The notes: generated by a model from the letters alone, not told the origin. A stretch of 64,000 bases of DNA from Pseudomonas izuensis (GCF_009861505.1 NZ_WTFT01000006.1:124001-188000), one strand, 5' to 3'. Positions 54,876 through 63,584 are shown, numbered from the stretch's first letter. Translations and numbers: made by a program.

Positions 54876-55532
54876 ATGAAAATACTGTTTGCATTGCTCG
54901 CCATGTTGTTGGTAAGCGCCTGTCACCCCGTCGATCCGCTATCAGCCAAAAACGATTACAGAACCTCCACGTGGTACATCGGCTTCACCGAGCCCGTTCA
55001 CATGACAGTATGGGTCGAAACCTCCGCTGTCGAGGACATCAAGGGCCGGATAATTTATGACATTGCGGCAGGCGTAGCCGCCAGTAGTGATAATGAAAAT
55101 GGAACTGAAAATGCACGGGGCTGGGTGGGTGTAGGCAGTTCCGGCATGCCAGTCACGGGTGCCGACCTGCCCAAACGCCTCTTTGTGCGCTGGCAATCAA
55201 TTGTCGAACGCAAGACTTACGCGGGCTGGATCGATATTTCCGAATCGACCCGCGAAATCATGCGCAACTCGACGGCCCGGCGTTGCCACGAGACCCCTCA
55301 GTACACCGCCAGGTCGAGTGCTGCGCTGAATCTGGGACTGGCACCGGGGGGCATCATTCAGGTCTGGGTCTGGGACGATTGTTTCCGCGCCCACAAAGTG
55401 GACCGAGGGCAAGTCGGTATCGAGCCGCTTGGCCCTTCGCAAGGTAAAAACCAAGGACGCTATGCCTGGAAGATCAAAGACTCTTCCCAACGCTACATCG
55501 ATCGCTTCGGCATTCCCTATGGCAGTTGGTAG
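54876..55532 (+). CDS. DUF2931-type lipoprotein, copy 1 (probable immunity protein)
   Basis: The 218-residue precursor starts MKILFALLAMLLVSAC, a lipoprotein signal with lipobox VSAC, and the +2 residue (His) predicts outer-membrane location. The mature part is beta-rich with conserved TWYIGFTEPVHMTVWVETS, KRLFVRWQS and YIDRFGIPYGSW. I relate it to DUF2931, a family often adjacent to Tle1-type effectors, from memory. It begins two bases after the effector stop. A periplasmic lipoprotein is the expected neutraliser of a periplasm-acting phospholipase. An alternative ATG at 54861 overlaps the effector gene but would put five extra residues before the signal. Confidence 0.82.
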   Translation: MKILFALLAMLLVSACHPVDPLSAKNDYRTSTWYIGFTEPVHMTVWVETSAVEDIKGRIIYDIAAGVAASSDNENGTENARGWVGVGSSGMPVTGADLPKRLFVRWQSIVERKTYAGWIDISESTREIMRNSTARRCHETPQYTARSSAALNLGLAPGGIIQVWVWDDCFRAHKVDRGQVGIEPLGPSQGKNQGRYAWKIKDSSQRYIDRFGIPYGSW

Positions 55533-55568
55533 TGACTCTTCTCTGTTTCCAGAATGGACGCTATGACC

Positions 55569-56225
55569 ATGAAACCACTGTTTACGTTACTCGCCATGTT
55601 GGTGTTGAGCGCCTGCCAACCCGTCGATCCGCTGTCAGCCAAAAACGATTACAGAACCTCCACGTGGTACATCGGCTTCACCGAGCCCGCTCACATGAAC
55701 GTATGGGTCGAGACCTCCGCTGTCGAGGACATCAAGGGCCGGATAATTTATGACATCGCGGCAGGCGGAGCGGGTGGCAGCGACTATGAGAATGGAACTG
55801 AAAATGCGCGGGGCTGGGTGGGTATAGCCACTGCGGGCATGCCCGTCACGCGTGCCTACCTCCCCAAGCGCCTCTTCGTGCGCTGGCAATCGATTGTCGA
55901 ACGCAAGACCTACGCGGGCTGGATCGATATTTCCGAATCGACCCGTGAAATCATGCGCAACTCGAACGCCCGGCGTTGCCACGAGACCCCTCAGTTCACT
56001 GCTAATTCGAGTGCTGCCCTGAGTCTGGGACTGGCGCCGGGGGGCATCATTCAGGTCTGGGTCTGGGACGATTGTTTCCGCCCCCAGAAAGCCGACCGAG
56101 GGCAAGTCGGTATCGAGCCGCTTGGCCCTTCGCAAGGTAAAAACCAAGGACGCTATGCCTGGAAGATCAAAGACTCTTCCCAACGCTACATCGACCGTTT
56201 CGGTATTCCCTATGGCAGCTGGTGA
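55569..56225 (+). CDS. DUF2931-type lipoprotein, copy 2
   Basis: A second tandem copy (218 residues, lipobox LSAC then Gln) that is nearly identical to copy 1 in most of its length, including the C-terminal GPSQGKNQGRYAWKIKD. It diverges in a central patch: GGAGGSDYENG and GIATAGMPVTRAYLP against GVAASSDNENG and GSSGMPVTGADLP in copies 1 and 3, and FRPQKADRG against FRAHKVDRG. The 36-base gap after copy 1 repeats the effector-end sequence (TCCAGAATGGACGCT), showing that the duplicated unit includes that leader. Confidence 0.82.
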   Translation: MKPLFTLLAMLVLSACQPVDPLSAKNDYRTSTWYIGFTEPAHMNVWVETSAVEDIKGRIIYDIAAGGAGGSDYENGTENARGWVGIATAGMPVTRAYLPKRLFVRWQSIVERKTYAGWIDISESTREIMRNSNARRCHETPQFTANSSAALSLGLAPGGIIQVWVWDDCFRPQKADRGQVGIEPLGPSQGKNQGRYAWKIKDSSQRYIDRFGIPYGSW

Positions 56226-56261
56226 TGACCTGTCTTTGTTTCCAGAATGGACGCTACAACC

Positions 56262-56915
56262 ATGAAAATACTGTTTACATTGCTCGCCATGTTGTCGTTG
56301 AGTGCCTGCCAACCCGTCGATCCGCTGTCAGCCAAAGACGATTACAGAAGCCCTTGGTGGTACATCGGCTTCAACGAGCCCGCTCACATGACAGTATGGG
56401 TCGAGACCTCCGCTGTCGAGGACATCAAGGGCCGGATAATTTATGACATTGCTGCAGGCGTAGCCGCCAGTAGTGATAATGAAAATGGAACTGAAAATGC
56501 ACGGGGTTGGGTGGGCGTAGGCAGTTCCGGCATGCCCGTGACGGGTGCCGACCTGCCCAAACGCCTCTTCGTGCGCTGGCAATCGACTGTCGAACGCAAG
56601 ACCTACGCGGGCTGGATCGATATTTCCGAATCGACCCGCGAAATCATGCGCAACTCGACGGCCCGGCGTTGCCACGAGACCCCTCAGTACACCGCCAGGC
56701 CGAGTGCGGCCCTGAATCTGGGACTGGCGCCGGGGGGCATCATTCAGGTCTGGGTCTGGGACGATTGTTTCCGCGCCCACAAAGTGGACCGAGGGCAAGT
56801 TGGTATAGAACCGCTGGGGCCTGATCAAGGCAAGTACAACGGCGTCTATGGCGAGATCAAAGCCTCTTCCCAACGCTATATCGACCGTTTCGGCATTCCC
56901 TATGGCAGTTGGTGA
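56262..56915 (+). CDS. DUF2931-type lipoprotein, copy 3
   Basis: The third tandem copy (217 residues, lipobox LSAC then Gln). It matches copy 1 in the central patch (VAASSDNENG, VGSSGMPVTGADLP, AHKVDRG) but differs from both others near the N-terminus (DDYRSPWWYIGFNEP) and near the C-terminus (GPDQGKYNGVYGEIKASS). The mosaic pattern suggests exchange between copies after duplication. The leader TCCAGAATGGACGCT is repeated ahead of it. It ends the effector-immunity unit. Confidence 0.82.
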   Translation: MKILFTLLAMLSLSACQPVDPLSAKDDYRSPWWYIGFNEPAHMTVWVETSAVEDIKGRIIYDIAAGVAASSDNENGTENARGWVGVGSSGMPVTGADLPKRLFVRWQSTVERKTYAGWIDISESTREIMRNSTARRCHETPQYTARPSAALNLGLAPGGIIQVWVWDDCFRAHKVDRGQVGIEPLGPDQGKYNGVYGEIKASSQRYIDRFGIPYGSW

Positions 56916-56942
56916 TGACGTGTCTTCAGGTTTGAACCGATC

Positions 56943-56975
56943 AAAAAAAAACGGCGACCGCTGGGTCGGTCGCCG
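56943..56975 (-). terminator. Intrinsic terminator of the seven-gene operon
   Basis: A perfect 9-bp stem (CGGCGACCG / CGGTCGCCG, 56952-56975) with a 6-base loop is followed on the minus strand by nine T residues. It lies about 100 bases after the YeiH-like gene stop. The plus-strand side has only a short A-run, so it serves the minus-strand operon rather than the lipoproteins. Confidence 0.85.
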
Positions 56976-57074
56976 CTAAAAAACCGGTGTTTTTAACGCC
57001 GGTGGAGTGCCGCACTGCGTTGGAGTGAACGCAATGCAACGCCGCTCGTAAGAAGGTGCCGCGTGATGCCGGGT

Positions 57075-58085
57075 TTACATGCCCCAGTGCAGCAATAGCA
57101 GCACTAGCACTGCGAGGAACACGGTTTCCCCCACCATCAGCAGAATGGGCTTGATGCCGACGGCGGCCAGTTCCTTGAGTTGGGTTTTCATGCCCAGGGC
57201 GCTGATGGAAATCACCAGGCACCACCGCGACAATTCATTGACCGAGCCCTGTATCACCGGCGCGACCCATCCCGTGCTGTTGAGGCATGCAAGGGCCAGG
57301 AAGCCGACGGCAAACCACGGCAATAGCGGCGGACGCTTGCCGGTCGGATCGGCACCTTGCATGCGCGTGATCATGGCGGCAGTGACAATCACCGGCAGCA
57401 GCATGGCGACCCGCATCAGCTTGACCACCGTGGCCGTGTCGCCCGTTTCGGTGGACATGCTGTATCCGGCGCCGACCACTTGGGCGACATCATGGATGGT
57501 GGCGCCGAGGAACACCCCGGCCACCTGCGGCGAGAGCGACAGCCAATTGGCAATCATCGGATAAACGATCATCGCCGTCGTGGACAGTGCCGAAACACCG
57601 ATCACGGTGAATAGCGTGGCCCGCTCTTTCTGCGGATGGTTAGGCAAGGCCGCCGCCAGCGCCAGCGCTGCCGAGGCACCGCAGATCGCGGTGGCGCCGC
57701 CGGTGAGCATGCCGAACAAACGCTGGAAACCCAGCGCCTTGGCTGCCAGGACCGAAACGCCGATGGTCACCACCACCAGGATCACCACCAGTGCAAACGG
57801 CTTCCAGCCCAGCCCGGCGATCTGCTCAAGGGTGATGCGCATGCCCAGCAACGCCACGCCGATGCGCAATACGCTGCGCGCGGTGAATTCGATGCCGGCT
57901 TTGCAGGGGCCGTCTCCGGCGAGGAAGTTCAGGGCCATGCCGAGTAACAACGCGAACAGCATGACCGGTGCACCGTAGTGCTCCGATAGGAAAGACGCGG
58001 CGGCCGCGACGATCAGGCTGACGATAAACCCCGGCGCCAGTTCGCGGGTACGGCTATTGATACGGGTCAGAGCAATGGCGCTCAT
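57075..58085 (-). CDS. YeiH-family (UPF0324) putative sulfate/anion exporter
   Basis: The 336-residue membrane protein has about ten segments with family features ALLLGMALNFL, LRIGVALLGMRITLEQI, LTGGATAICGASAALALA and GATIHDVAQVVGAGYSMS. Members are annotated as sulfate exporters and occur with sulfonate-degrading enzymes. ATG 58085 overlaps the Rieske stop (ATGA), which fixes the start although the frame is open further upstream. Last gene of the operon. Alongside a TauD-type dioxygenase, export of sulfite or sulfate is a reasonable guess. Confidence 0.88.
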   Translation of the reverse strand: MSAIALTRINSRTRELAPGFIVSLIVAAAASFLSEHYGAPVMLFALLLGMALNFLAGDGPCKAGIEFTARSVLRIGVALLGMRITLEQIAGLGWKPFALVVILVVVTIGVSVLAAKALGFQRLFGMLTGGATAICGASAALALAAALPNHPQKERATLFTVIGVSALSTTAMIVYPMIANWLSLSPQVAGVFLGATIHDVAQVVGAGYSMSTETGDTATVVKLMRVAMLLPVIVTAAMITRMQGADPTGKRPPLLPWFAVGFLALACLNSTGWVAPVIQGSVNELSRWCLVISISALGMKTQLKELAAVGIKPILLMVGETVFLAVLVLLLLHWGM

Positions 58086-58408
58086 GGCGCGGACTCCTCG
58101 GTAACGATGACAATGAATGCCTGGCCGTCGACTACCTCGACCGGGTAGTTGGCGACCTTGAGCTTGTTGGAATTGAGCAAGTAGCCACTGGCCAGATCGA
58201 ATCGCAGCCCATGGGCACAGCATTGAATCACCCGACCGTCCAGGCGCCCGCCGCACAGCGAGGCACCCTGGTGCGGGCAGCTGTCATCGATGGCGAACAG
58301 CTCACCGCCGACGTTGAACAGTGCGAGGCTTTTGCCATCGAACTCGAAGAGCGACCGGCCCCCTGCCTGCGGGAATTTTCCGGCGGGCACACGTACACGC
58401 AGGCTCAT
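58082..58408 (-). CDS. Rieske [2Fe-2S] ferredoxin
   Basis: The 108-residue protein carries both Rieske cluster motifs: Cys44-Pro-His46 in DSCPHQGASL and Cys63-x-x-His66 in QCCAHGLRFD. It is a small soluble electron carrier of the type that serves oxygenases or acts as a nitrite-reductase-small-subunit-like module. It overlaps its neighbours by four bases on both sides (ATGA with YeiH-like and with the DsbA-like gene). No Rieske oxygenase alpha subunit is in this operon, so its partner is unclear. Confidence 0.92.
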   Translation of the reverse strand: MSLRVRVPAGKFPQAGGRSLFEFDGKSLALFNVGGELFAIDDSCPHQGASLCGGRLDGRVIQCCAHGLRFDLASGYLLNSNKLKVANYPVEVVDGQAFIVIVTEESAP

Positions 58409-59067
58409 GAGGGTTGTAACTCGCCGGTACGTTCGAGCAAGGCTTCGTACATGACGCCAAACAGCTTTTCTGCGGGATGTGCGCCCACCACCGTCACGCG
58501 ACGGTCAAACTGAAAACAGGGCACGCCACCGGTTGCCCCGGGGTTGCCGACAAAAGGCTCACCGTTGCCGTACAAGCAGTCAGCCACGAAACCGGCCTCG
58601 AAGCCGCAGGACTGGGCGATGGCGATCAATGTCTCGCGATTGCCCAAATCCTCGCCGTAATGGAAGTACGCGGCGAACAGGCGTTCGAGCAATGCGTCAC
58701 GCTGACGGGAATTGCCCAGCACACTGACCCGCTCCAACAGGCGATGGGCATCGGCAGTATTGGGCATCGTGGCAATGCGGCTGAAATCGATGGTCTCCCC
58801 CACCGCCTGTGCGGCCTGTTGCACCTGGGCCTGGCGCATCTGCACGGCATCGGCGTTGCCCAGGCGCTTGCGATAAAACTCGGCGAAGGGTTCACCCTGT
58901 GCCGGCAGTTGTGGCAGCAGCTGCACACCGTGCCAGACCGTGGTGAATGCCACGTCCGGCTGCCGGGCACGCAGCAGCTCTTGGGCCTGCTCCAACTGGC
59001 GCTTGCCGATCAGGCACCAGGGGCAGATGAAATCGAAAAACACATCAATACGTAAACGGCCACTCAC
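58405..59067 (-). CDS. DsbA-family protein (FrnE/2-hydroxychromene-carboxylate-isomerase-like)
   Basis: The 220-residue thioredoxin-fold protein has CPWC at residues 15-18 in FFDFICPWCLIGKRQLEQA and no signal peptide, so it is cytoplasmic, as are FrnE-type oxidoreductases. A FGVMYEALLERTGE segment closes the chain. FrnE-type proteins are thiol oxidoreductases; related kappa-class enzymes isomerise or conjugate with glutathione. Four-base overlaps with the MFS and Rieske genes show tight coupling. Confidence 0.88.
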   Translation of the reverse strand: MSGRLRIDVFFDFICPWCLIGKRQLEQAQELLRARQPDVAFTTVWHGVQLLPQLPAQGEPFAEFYRKRLGNADAVQMRQAQVQQAAQAVGETIDFSRIATMPNTADAHRLLERVSVLGNSRQRDALLERLFAAYFHYGEDLGNRETLIAIAQSCGFEAGFVADCLYGNGEPFVGNPGATGGVPCFQFDRRVTVVGAHPAEKLFGVMYEALLERTGELQPS

Positions 59068-60386
59068 AACTTCACCTCTAACCCTGGCGCATTGACTGCG
59101 TCAGGCACCTTCTGCCCCTTAATCCGGGCAATATCTTTGTGGTAATGGCACATGGCGTAAAAAAACACCGCCGCCGCCGCGACACTGACAAGGGGCACGA
59201 TCTGGAAAGCACCGTGCAGGCCAATCGCATCGGACAGGCGTCCCGTAATGAACGGACCCGGGGCCAGCCCCAGCATATTGTTGGCCAGCGTCAACGTCGC
59301 AAAAGCCGTTCCGTGGACCGAATAATGAGTCAGGTTGGCGACCATGGCCCCGGCCGGGCCCGTGGTGCCTGCAACAATCAACATGCCCAGGCAGATCATC
59401 GCCAGTTGTGCGGGCCCGGCAGGCAAGGCGAATGCCAGCGACAGCAGCATGCAACTGCCCAGGCAGTAAGCAATGGCCAGGGCGACCTTGCGCTCCGGCG
59501 AATGCCGGCACAGGCGATCGCTGAGCATCCCGCACAGAATCATCCCCGCGCCGCTGCACAACACGATGATTGCCGCCATGCCGCCGGCCTTGTCCGCGCC
59601 CATGTCGTAATAGCGATTGAGATAGCTGGGCATCCACACAATCACGGTGCCGCCAACGAACAACTGCAAACCGCTGCCGATGTAGGTCGCGATCACCGAG
59701 CGACTGGCAAACAGCGTGCGCAGCCTTGCCTTTGCCGCCGCCTTGTCCAGCGCCTGCGTCGCACGCTGCGGAGCAATGCGAGACTCCTTGACGATGAGCG
59801 GATACAGCACCGCCAACAGCAAACCGAACAGCGCCATGCCGGCGAACGACCAACGCCAGCCCAGCTTGGCCGCGATGGTGCCGCCCAACGCCATGCCCAG
59901 CACCGAGCCGAACATCCCGCCCGCCATGAACGCACTGGCCAGGGTTGCCCGCATGTGCTTGGGAAATACCGAAATCACCACGGCGATGCCGACACTGCCG
60001 TACGCCGCTTCGCCAACGCCCACCATGAACCGTGCGATGAACATTTGCGGGTAGTCCTGCGCCAATGCGCAACCCAGGGTCGCCAGGCTCCACAGCAGGG
60101 CCATCAACGCCAGGCTCTTGACCCGGCCGAAACGATCGGCCAGCAACGACAACGGAAACGTCAGCAAGCCGACCATCAAGGCCACGATGCCGCTGAGCAG
60201 GCCGAGCTGGCTGTCGCTCAGTGCCCACTCGCCCTTGAGCATCGGGAACACCGCGTTAAGTACCTGACGCGACATGTAATCGGAGATCAACAGACCGAAC
60301 GTCAGGGCGAAGACGATCCAGGCATATTTGCGCGCAACGTTGACGGTACAGTCGTCATCGTCGGCGGCGATTGGATGAAAGGCCAT
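59064..60386 (-). CDS. MFS transporter (metabolite porter)
   Basis: The 440-residue protein has twelve predicted segments and MFS loop motifs (LADRFGRVKSL after the second segment; GMLSDRLCRHSPERK after the eighth). The opening KYAWIVFALTFGLLISDYMSRQVLNAVFP resembles porters for organic acids or aromatic acids. GAGGAGGC 6 bases ahead of ATG 60386 marks the start; 18 more open codons upstream are not used. It likely imports the operon's substrate. Confidence 0.88.
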   Translation of the reverse strand: MAFHPIAADDDDCTVNVARKYAWIVFALTFGLLISDYMSRQVLNAVFPMLKGEWALSDSQLGLLSGIVALMVGLLTFPLSLLADRFGRVKSLALMALLWSLATLGCALAQDYPQMFIARFMVGVGEAAYGSVGIAVVISVFPKHMRATLASAFMAGGMFGSVLGMALGGTIAAKLGWRWSFAGMALFGLLLAVLYPLIVKESRIAPQRATQALDKAAAKARLRTLFASRSVIATYIGSGLQLFVGGTVIVWMPSYLNRYYDMGADKAGGMAAIIVLCSGAGMILCGMLSDRLCRHSPERKVALAIAYCLGSCMLLSLAFALPAGPAQLAMICLGMLIVAGTTGPAGAMVANLTHYSVHGTAFATLTLANNMLGLAPGPFITGRLSDAIGLHGAFQIVPLVSVAAAAVFFYAMCHYHKDIARIKGQKVPDAVNAPGLEVKL

Positions 60387-60477
60387 GCAGCCTCCTCGAA
60401 ACGTTGTTTTTGTTGTTATCGAGCGTTCTTGACATACCACGGGCGAGAGATCATCGATCCCCCGCCCTTGCTACCGG

Positions 60478-61530
60478 TCAGCCGCGTTGCGGCACACCTT
60501 TCTGCCCGGCCTTGCGGTTGGGCGACATGCCGTTGGCCAACAGGGTTTCCTCGATGCTGTTGTACTTCACACCGATGCGATAGATCTCACGGGCTTCTTT
60601 GCCCGTGGCGATTTCGCGACCCAGTTCATGGGCGATGCGCACGGTTTGCTGGATTTGCGCCACCGAGCTGAAGCGGTCGCCCTTGTGATCAATGATAGTG
60701 TCTTCATTGCCCACACGCGGGTGCATGCCCATGGCCATCGACATGGTGTTGAACGGCATGACGTTCTTGAGCAGCGATTCGGAGGTCAGGGTGCAACCGT
60801 CCGGCGCGCGGTGGATGAAGTTGAAGAAGTTGAACGGGTTCGGGCCGTCGAAGCCGCCGCCGATGCCGATCCAGGTCAGGTTCAGCGGGCCCATGTAAAC
60901 GCCTCGGCGTACCAGACGCTCCAGGGTTTCCATGGCGTGCATGCCGGTCAACTGGAAGTGCGGCTGGATGCCGTTGTCCATCAGGCGCTTGAGGTGCTCG
61001 GCGACCCAGGCCGGGCCGGCTGGTACGGTCATTTCGCTGTAGGCCGCCTGAATCATCGGATTGGCCAGGGAGGTGCCTTCCAGGTATTCCGGGTACAGCA
61101 GCTCCATGATGTTCATTTGCGTGGTGTTGATCGCCACGGTCACCTGATCCGGTTTCGGCGTCAGTTCGGCCAGCATGTGGCGGGTATCATCGGACAGCCA
61201 CTTGGCCGCCTCACCATCGCTTTCCGGGGCGAAGGAAATCGAACCGCCGACCTGGATGATCATGTCGGGCACGGCTTCACGCACGCCGGCGATCAGCTCG
61301 TTGAATTTCGACAGGCGCTTGGAGCCCTTGCCGTCCAATTCCCGCACGTGCAGGTGCAGCACAGTGGCGCCGGCTTCGTAGCAATCGACCGCTTTCTGGA
61401 CTTGCTCGTCCATGGTCAGGGGGATGTCTTCGGGGAAGTCTTCAGGCATCCATTCCGGGCCGTACGGGGCCACGGTGATGACCACTTTTTCCATGTTTTC
61501 GGGGTGCAGGGAATCGTCGAAGAATTGCAT
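60478..61530 (-). CDS. BKACE (DUF849) beta-keto acid cleavage enzyme
   Basis: The 350-residue protein has the metal-binding HLHVRELDG with His59 and His61 and the early VVITVAPYGPEWMP, as in the 3-keto-5-aminohexanoate cleavage enzyme family. BKACE enzymes condense a beta-keto acid with acetyl-CoA to give acetoacetate and a new acyl-CoA. Specificity varies widely and is not readable here. At 350 residues it is longer than typical members (about 290-310). Its place behind TauD-type and quinone-reductase genes suggests that those make the beta-keto acid. Confidence 0.88.
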   Translation of the reverse strand: MQFFDDSLHPENMEKVVITVAPYGPEWMPEDFPEDIPLTMDEQVQKAVDCYEAGATVLHLHVRELDGKGSKRLSKFNELIAGVREAVPDMIIQVGGSISFAPESDGEAAKWLSDDTRHMLAELTPKPDQVTVAINTTQMNIMELLYPEYLEGTSLANPMIQAAYSEMTVPAGPAWVAEHLKRLMDNGIQPHFQLTGMHAMETLERLVRRGVYMGPLNLTWIGIGGGFDGPNPFNFFNFIHRAPDGCTLTSESLLKNVMPFNTMSMAMGMHPRVGNEDTIIDHKGDRFSSVAQIQQTVRIAHELGREIATGKEAREIYRIGVKYNSIEETLLANGMSPNRKAGQKGVPQRG

Positions 61531-61617
61531 GGTTTACTCCAGTTCTTATGATTGTCCCGCCCACCCGGATTCGAGCCGGGCAGGCGTGTTTACGAGAGCG
61601 AATGCAGAAGGGATGAA

Positions 61618-62466
61618 TCAGTACGTCTTGTCGCCGATGATCCCGGCGCGTTCCATCTTGCGATGACACGGCGGGTAATCCATGACGGCGTAATGCTGGG
61701 TGCTGCGGTTGTCCCAGATGGCGATGCTGTTGGGCTTCCAGCGCCAGCGCACCTGGTACTCGGGGATGTAGGCCTGGCTGATCAGGTAGCGCAGCAGTTC
61801 GCTGGCGCCGGGGTTCGCGTCCTGGCCGAAGCGCACACGTTCGGGGGTGTGGTAGTTGCTAAAGTGGGTTGTGAAGGCGTTGACGAACAGCACCTTCTCG
61901 CCGGTTTCCGGGTGCGTGCGCACCACAGGGTGCTCGGCGTCCGGGTACATGGCCTTGAGGGCCAGGCGCTTTTCGATCGGCATGGCCGCGCCGAAACTCG
62001 CTTCAATGCTGTGCCGGGCACGCAGGTCGGCGATCTTCAATTTCACATCTTCAGGCAGATTTTCGTACGCTTCGACCATGTTTGCCCACATGGTGTCACC
62101 GCCGACCGGTGGGCACTCCACGCAGCGCAGCACGCAACCCATGGGTGGCGCCTCGCGCCAGGTGGCGTCGGTGTGCCAGGCGTTTTCGTAGCGGTCCATC
62201 GGCTGGTCCGGCTTTTTGTAGATTTGCACCAGCCCCGGGTGATCAGGGTCACTGCCGGCCACCGGGTGATCTTCCAGCTCGCCGAAGCGCCGGGCGAACG
62301 CCACGTGCTCGGCGCGGCTGATGTTTTGATCACGCAGGAACACCACGCGATGGGTGAGCAACTGCGCACGAATCTCGGCAAACAGACCGTCGTCATGGAT
62401 GGCGTCGGCGAGGTTGACGCCGATCAGTTCCGCGCCGATGTTGCAGGTCAATTGTTCGACTTTCAC
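61618..62466 (-). CDS. TauD/TfdA-family Fe(II)/2-oxoglutarate dioxygenase
   Basis: The 282-residue enzyme holds the facial triad: His98 and Asp100 in NAWHTDATW and His258 in NRSTQHYAV, with Arg273 (MERAG) positioned to bind 2-oxoglutarate, the same spacing as TauD. TauD-type enzymes hydroxylate carbon next to a sulfonate, ether or amine, leading to release of sulfite, a phenol or an amine. The start is a GTG at 62466 preceded by GGGAG. It is second in the operon, 14 bases after the quinone oxidoreductase. Confidence 0.92.
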   Translation of the reverse strand: MKVEQLTCNIGAELIGVNLADAIHDDGLFAEIRAQLLTHRVVFLRDQNISRAEHVAFARRFGELEDHPVAGSDPDHPGLVQIYKKPDQPMDRYENAWHTDATWREAPPMGCVLRCVECPPVGGDTMWANMVEAYENLPEDVKLKIADLRARHSIEASFGAAMPIEKRLALKAMYPDAEHPVVRTHPETGEKVLFVNAFTTHFSNYHTPERVRFGQDANPGASELLRYLISQAYIPEYQVRWRWKPNSIAIWDNRSTQHYAVMDYPPCHRKMERAGIIGDKTY

Positions 62467-62480
62467 GGCAAGCTACTCCC

Positions 62481-63461
62481 TTAAATGACGAAAATCGACG
62501 AGCCGGTGGTCTTGCGCGATTCCAGGTCACGATGGGCCTGCACGGCATCCTGCAAAGCATAGTGCTGGTTGATCTCGATCTTGATCCGGCCGCTGCCGAC
62601 GTGATCGAACAACTCACCGGCCAGCGCGGCTTTTTCCGCAGGGTCGGCGATGTAGTCGGCCAGTGCCGGCCGGGTCAGGTACAGCGAACCTTTCATCGCC
62701 AGCATCACGGGATCGAACGCCGGAATCGGGCCCGAAGCAGTCCCCACGCAGACCATCAGGCCACGACGCTTGAGCGAATCCAGAGACCCCATGAAAGTGT
62801 TCTTGCCGACGCTGTCGAACACCACGTTGACCCCGACGCCATCCGTCAGCTCGCGAACGCGCTGGGCGACGTCTTCATGGCTGTAATTGATCACATGATC
62901 GCAGCCATGGGCCCGGGCGATTTCGCCCTTGACCTCGGTGGACACGGTACCGATGACGGTCAGGCCCAGTAGCTTGGCCCATTGCGAAACGATCAGGCCG
63001 ACACCACCGGCGGCGGCGTGCAGCAAAATGCTGTCGCCGGCCTTGAAGTCGTAAATGCGGCGCATCAGGTACGAAGACGTCAGCCCGCGCATGGTCATCG
63101 CCGCGGCAGTCTCGAAACTGATGGTTTCCGGAAGCTTGATCAGCGGCGCGGCCGGGATCAGGCGCTCGGTGCTGTAGGCGCCCAGGGTATTGAGAAAACC
63201 GGTGTAGGTGACGCGATCACCCACTTGAACGTTGGTCACCCCCTCACCCACGGCCTGGACCACACCGGCGGCTTCGACCCCCATGCCGTTCGCCAGCGGT
63301 ATCGCGTAGGTGCCATTGCGAAAGTAGGTGTCGGCATAGTTCAGGCCGACCGCCACGTGACGCAGCCGAACCTGACCGGGGCCGGGGTCACCTACTTCGA
63401 CATCTTCATAGCGAAGGACTTCGGGACCACCGGTTTCGTAGAAGCGGACGGCTTTGGCCAT
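62481..63461 (-). CDS. NADPH:quinone oxidoreductase (zinc-free medium-chain reductase, QOR type)
   Basis: The 326-residue protein has the QOR N-terminus (MAKAVRFYETGGPEVLRYEDV), the substrate segment GLNYADTYFRNGTY, the nucleotide-binding AAAGGVGL near residue 150 and no structural zinc cysteines. It reduces quinones or enones by NADPH. It is the first gene of the seven-gene operon, whose promoter region carries the tandem repeats at 63543-63584. In this setting it may reduce an alpha,beta-unsaturated intermediate. Confidence 0.92.
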   Translation of the reverse strand: MAKAVRFYETGGPEVLRYEDVEVGDPGPGQVRLRHVAVGLNYADTYFRNGTYAIPLANGMGVEAAGVVQAVGEGVTNVQVGDRVTYTGFLNTLGAYSTERLIPAAPLIKLPETISFETAAAMTMRGLTSSYLMRRIYDFKAGDSILLHAAAGGVGLIVSQWAKLLGLTVIGTVSTEVKGEIARAHGCDHVINYSHEDVAQRVRELTDGVGVNVVFDSVGKNTFMGSLDSLKRRGLMVCVGTASGPIPAFDPVMLAMKGSLYLTRPALADYIADPAEKAALAGELFDHVGSGRIKIEINQHYALQDAVQAHRDLESRKTTGSSIFVI

Positions 63462-63542
63462 GTTTTCTTATTCTCCAGTCTGCAATATTGGCGTGCTGTA
63501 TCGAATTGCGCTGATTGGACTGTAGGTTCATGGCTGGCTCGT

Positions 63543-63584
63543 CGCTTCTCATCCGACGACAACGACTTTTCATTTCATGACAAT
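63543..63584 (+). promoter_or_regulatory. Tandem 21-bp repeats upstream of the seven-gene operon (candidate AraC operator)
   Basis: Two 21-base units: CGCTTCTCA + TCCGACGACAAC (63552-63563) and GACTTTTCA + TTTCATGACAAT (63573-63584). The block agrees with the one at 51401-51442 at about 33 of 42 positions, in the same orientation and at a nearly equal distance (82-123 bases) from the start of the downstream minus-strand gene. This is too regular for chance and suggests the same or a closely related AraC-type regulator. Confidence 0.55.

Noticed and set aside
55635..56873. Minus-strand frames of 180-225 codons opposite lipoprotein copies 2 and 3
   Set aside because: The same shadow recurs in each tandem copy, as expected from duplication of the plus-strand gene; no independent evidence.
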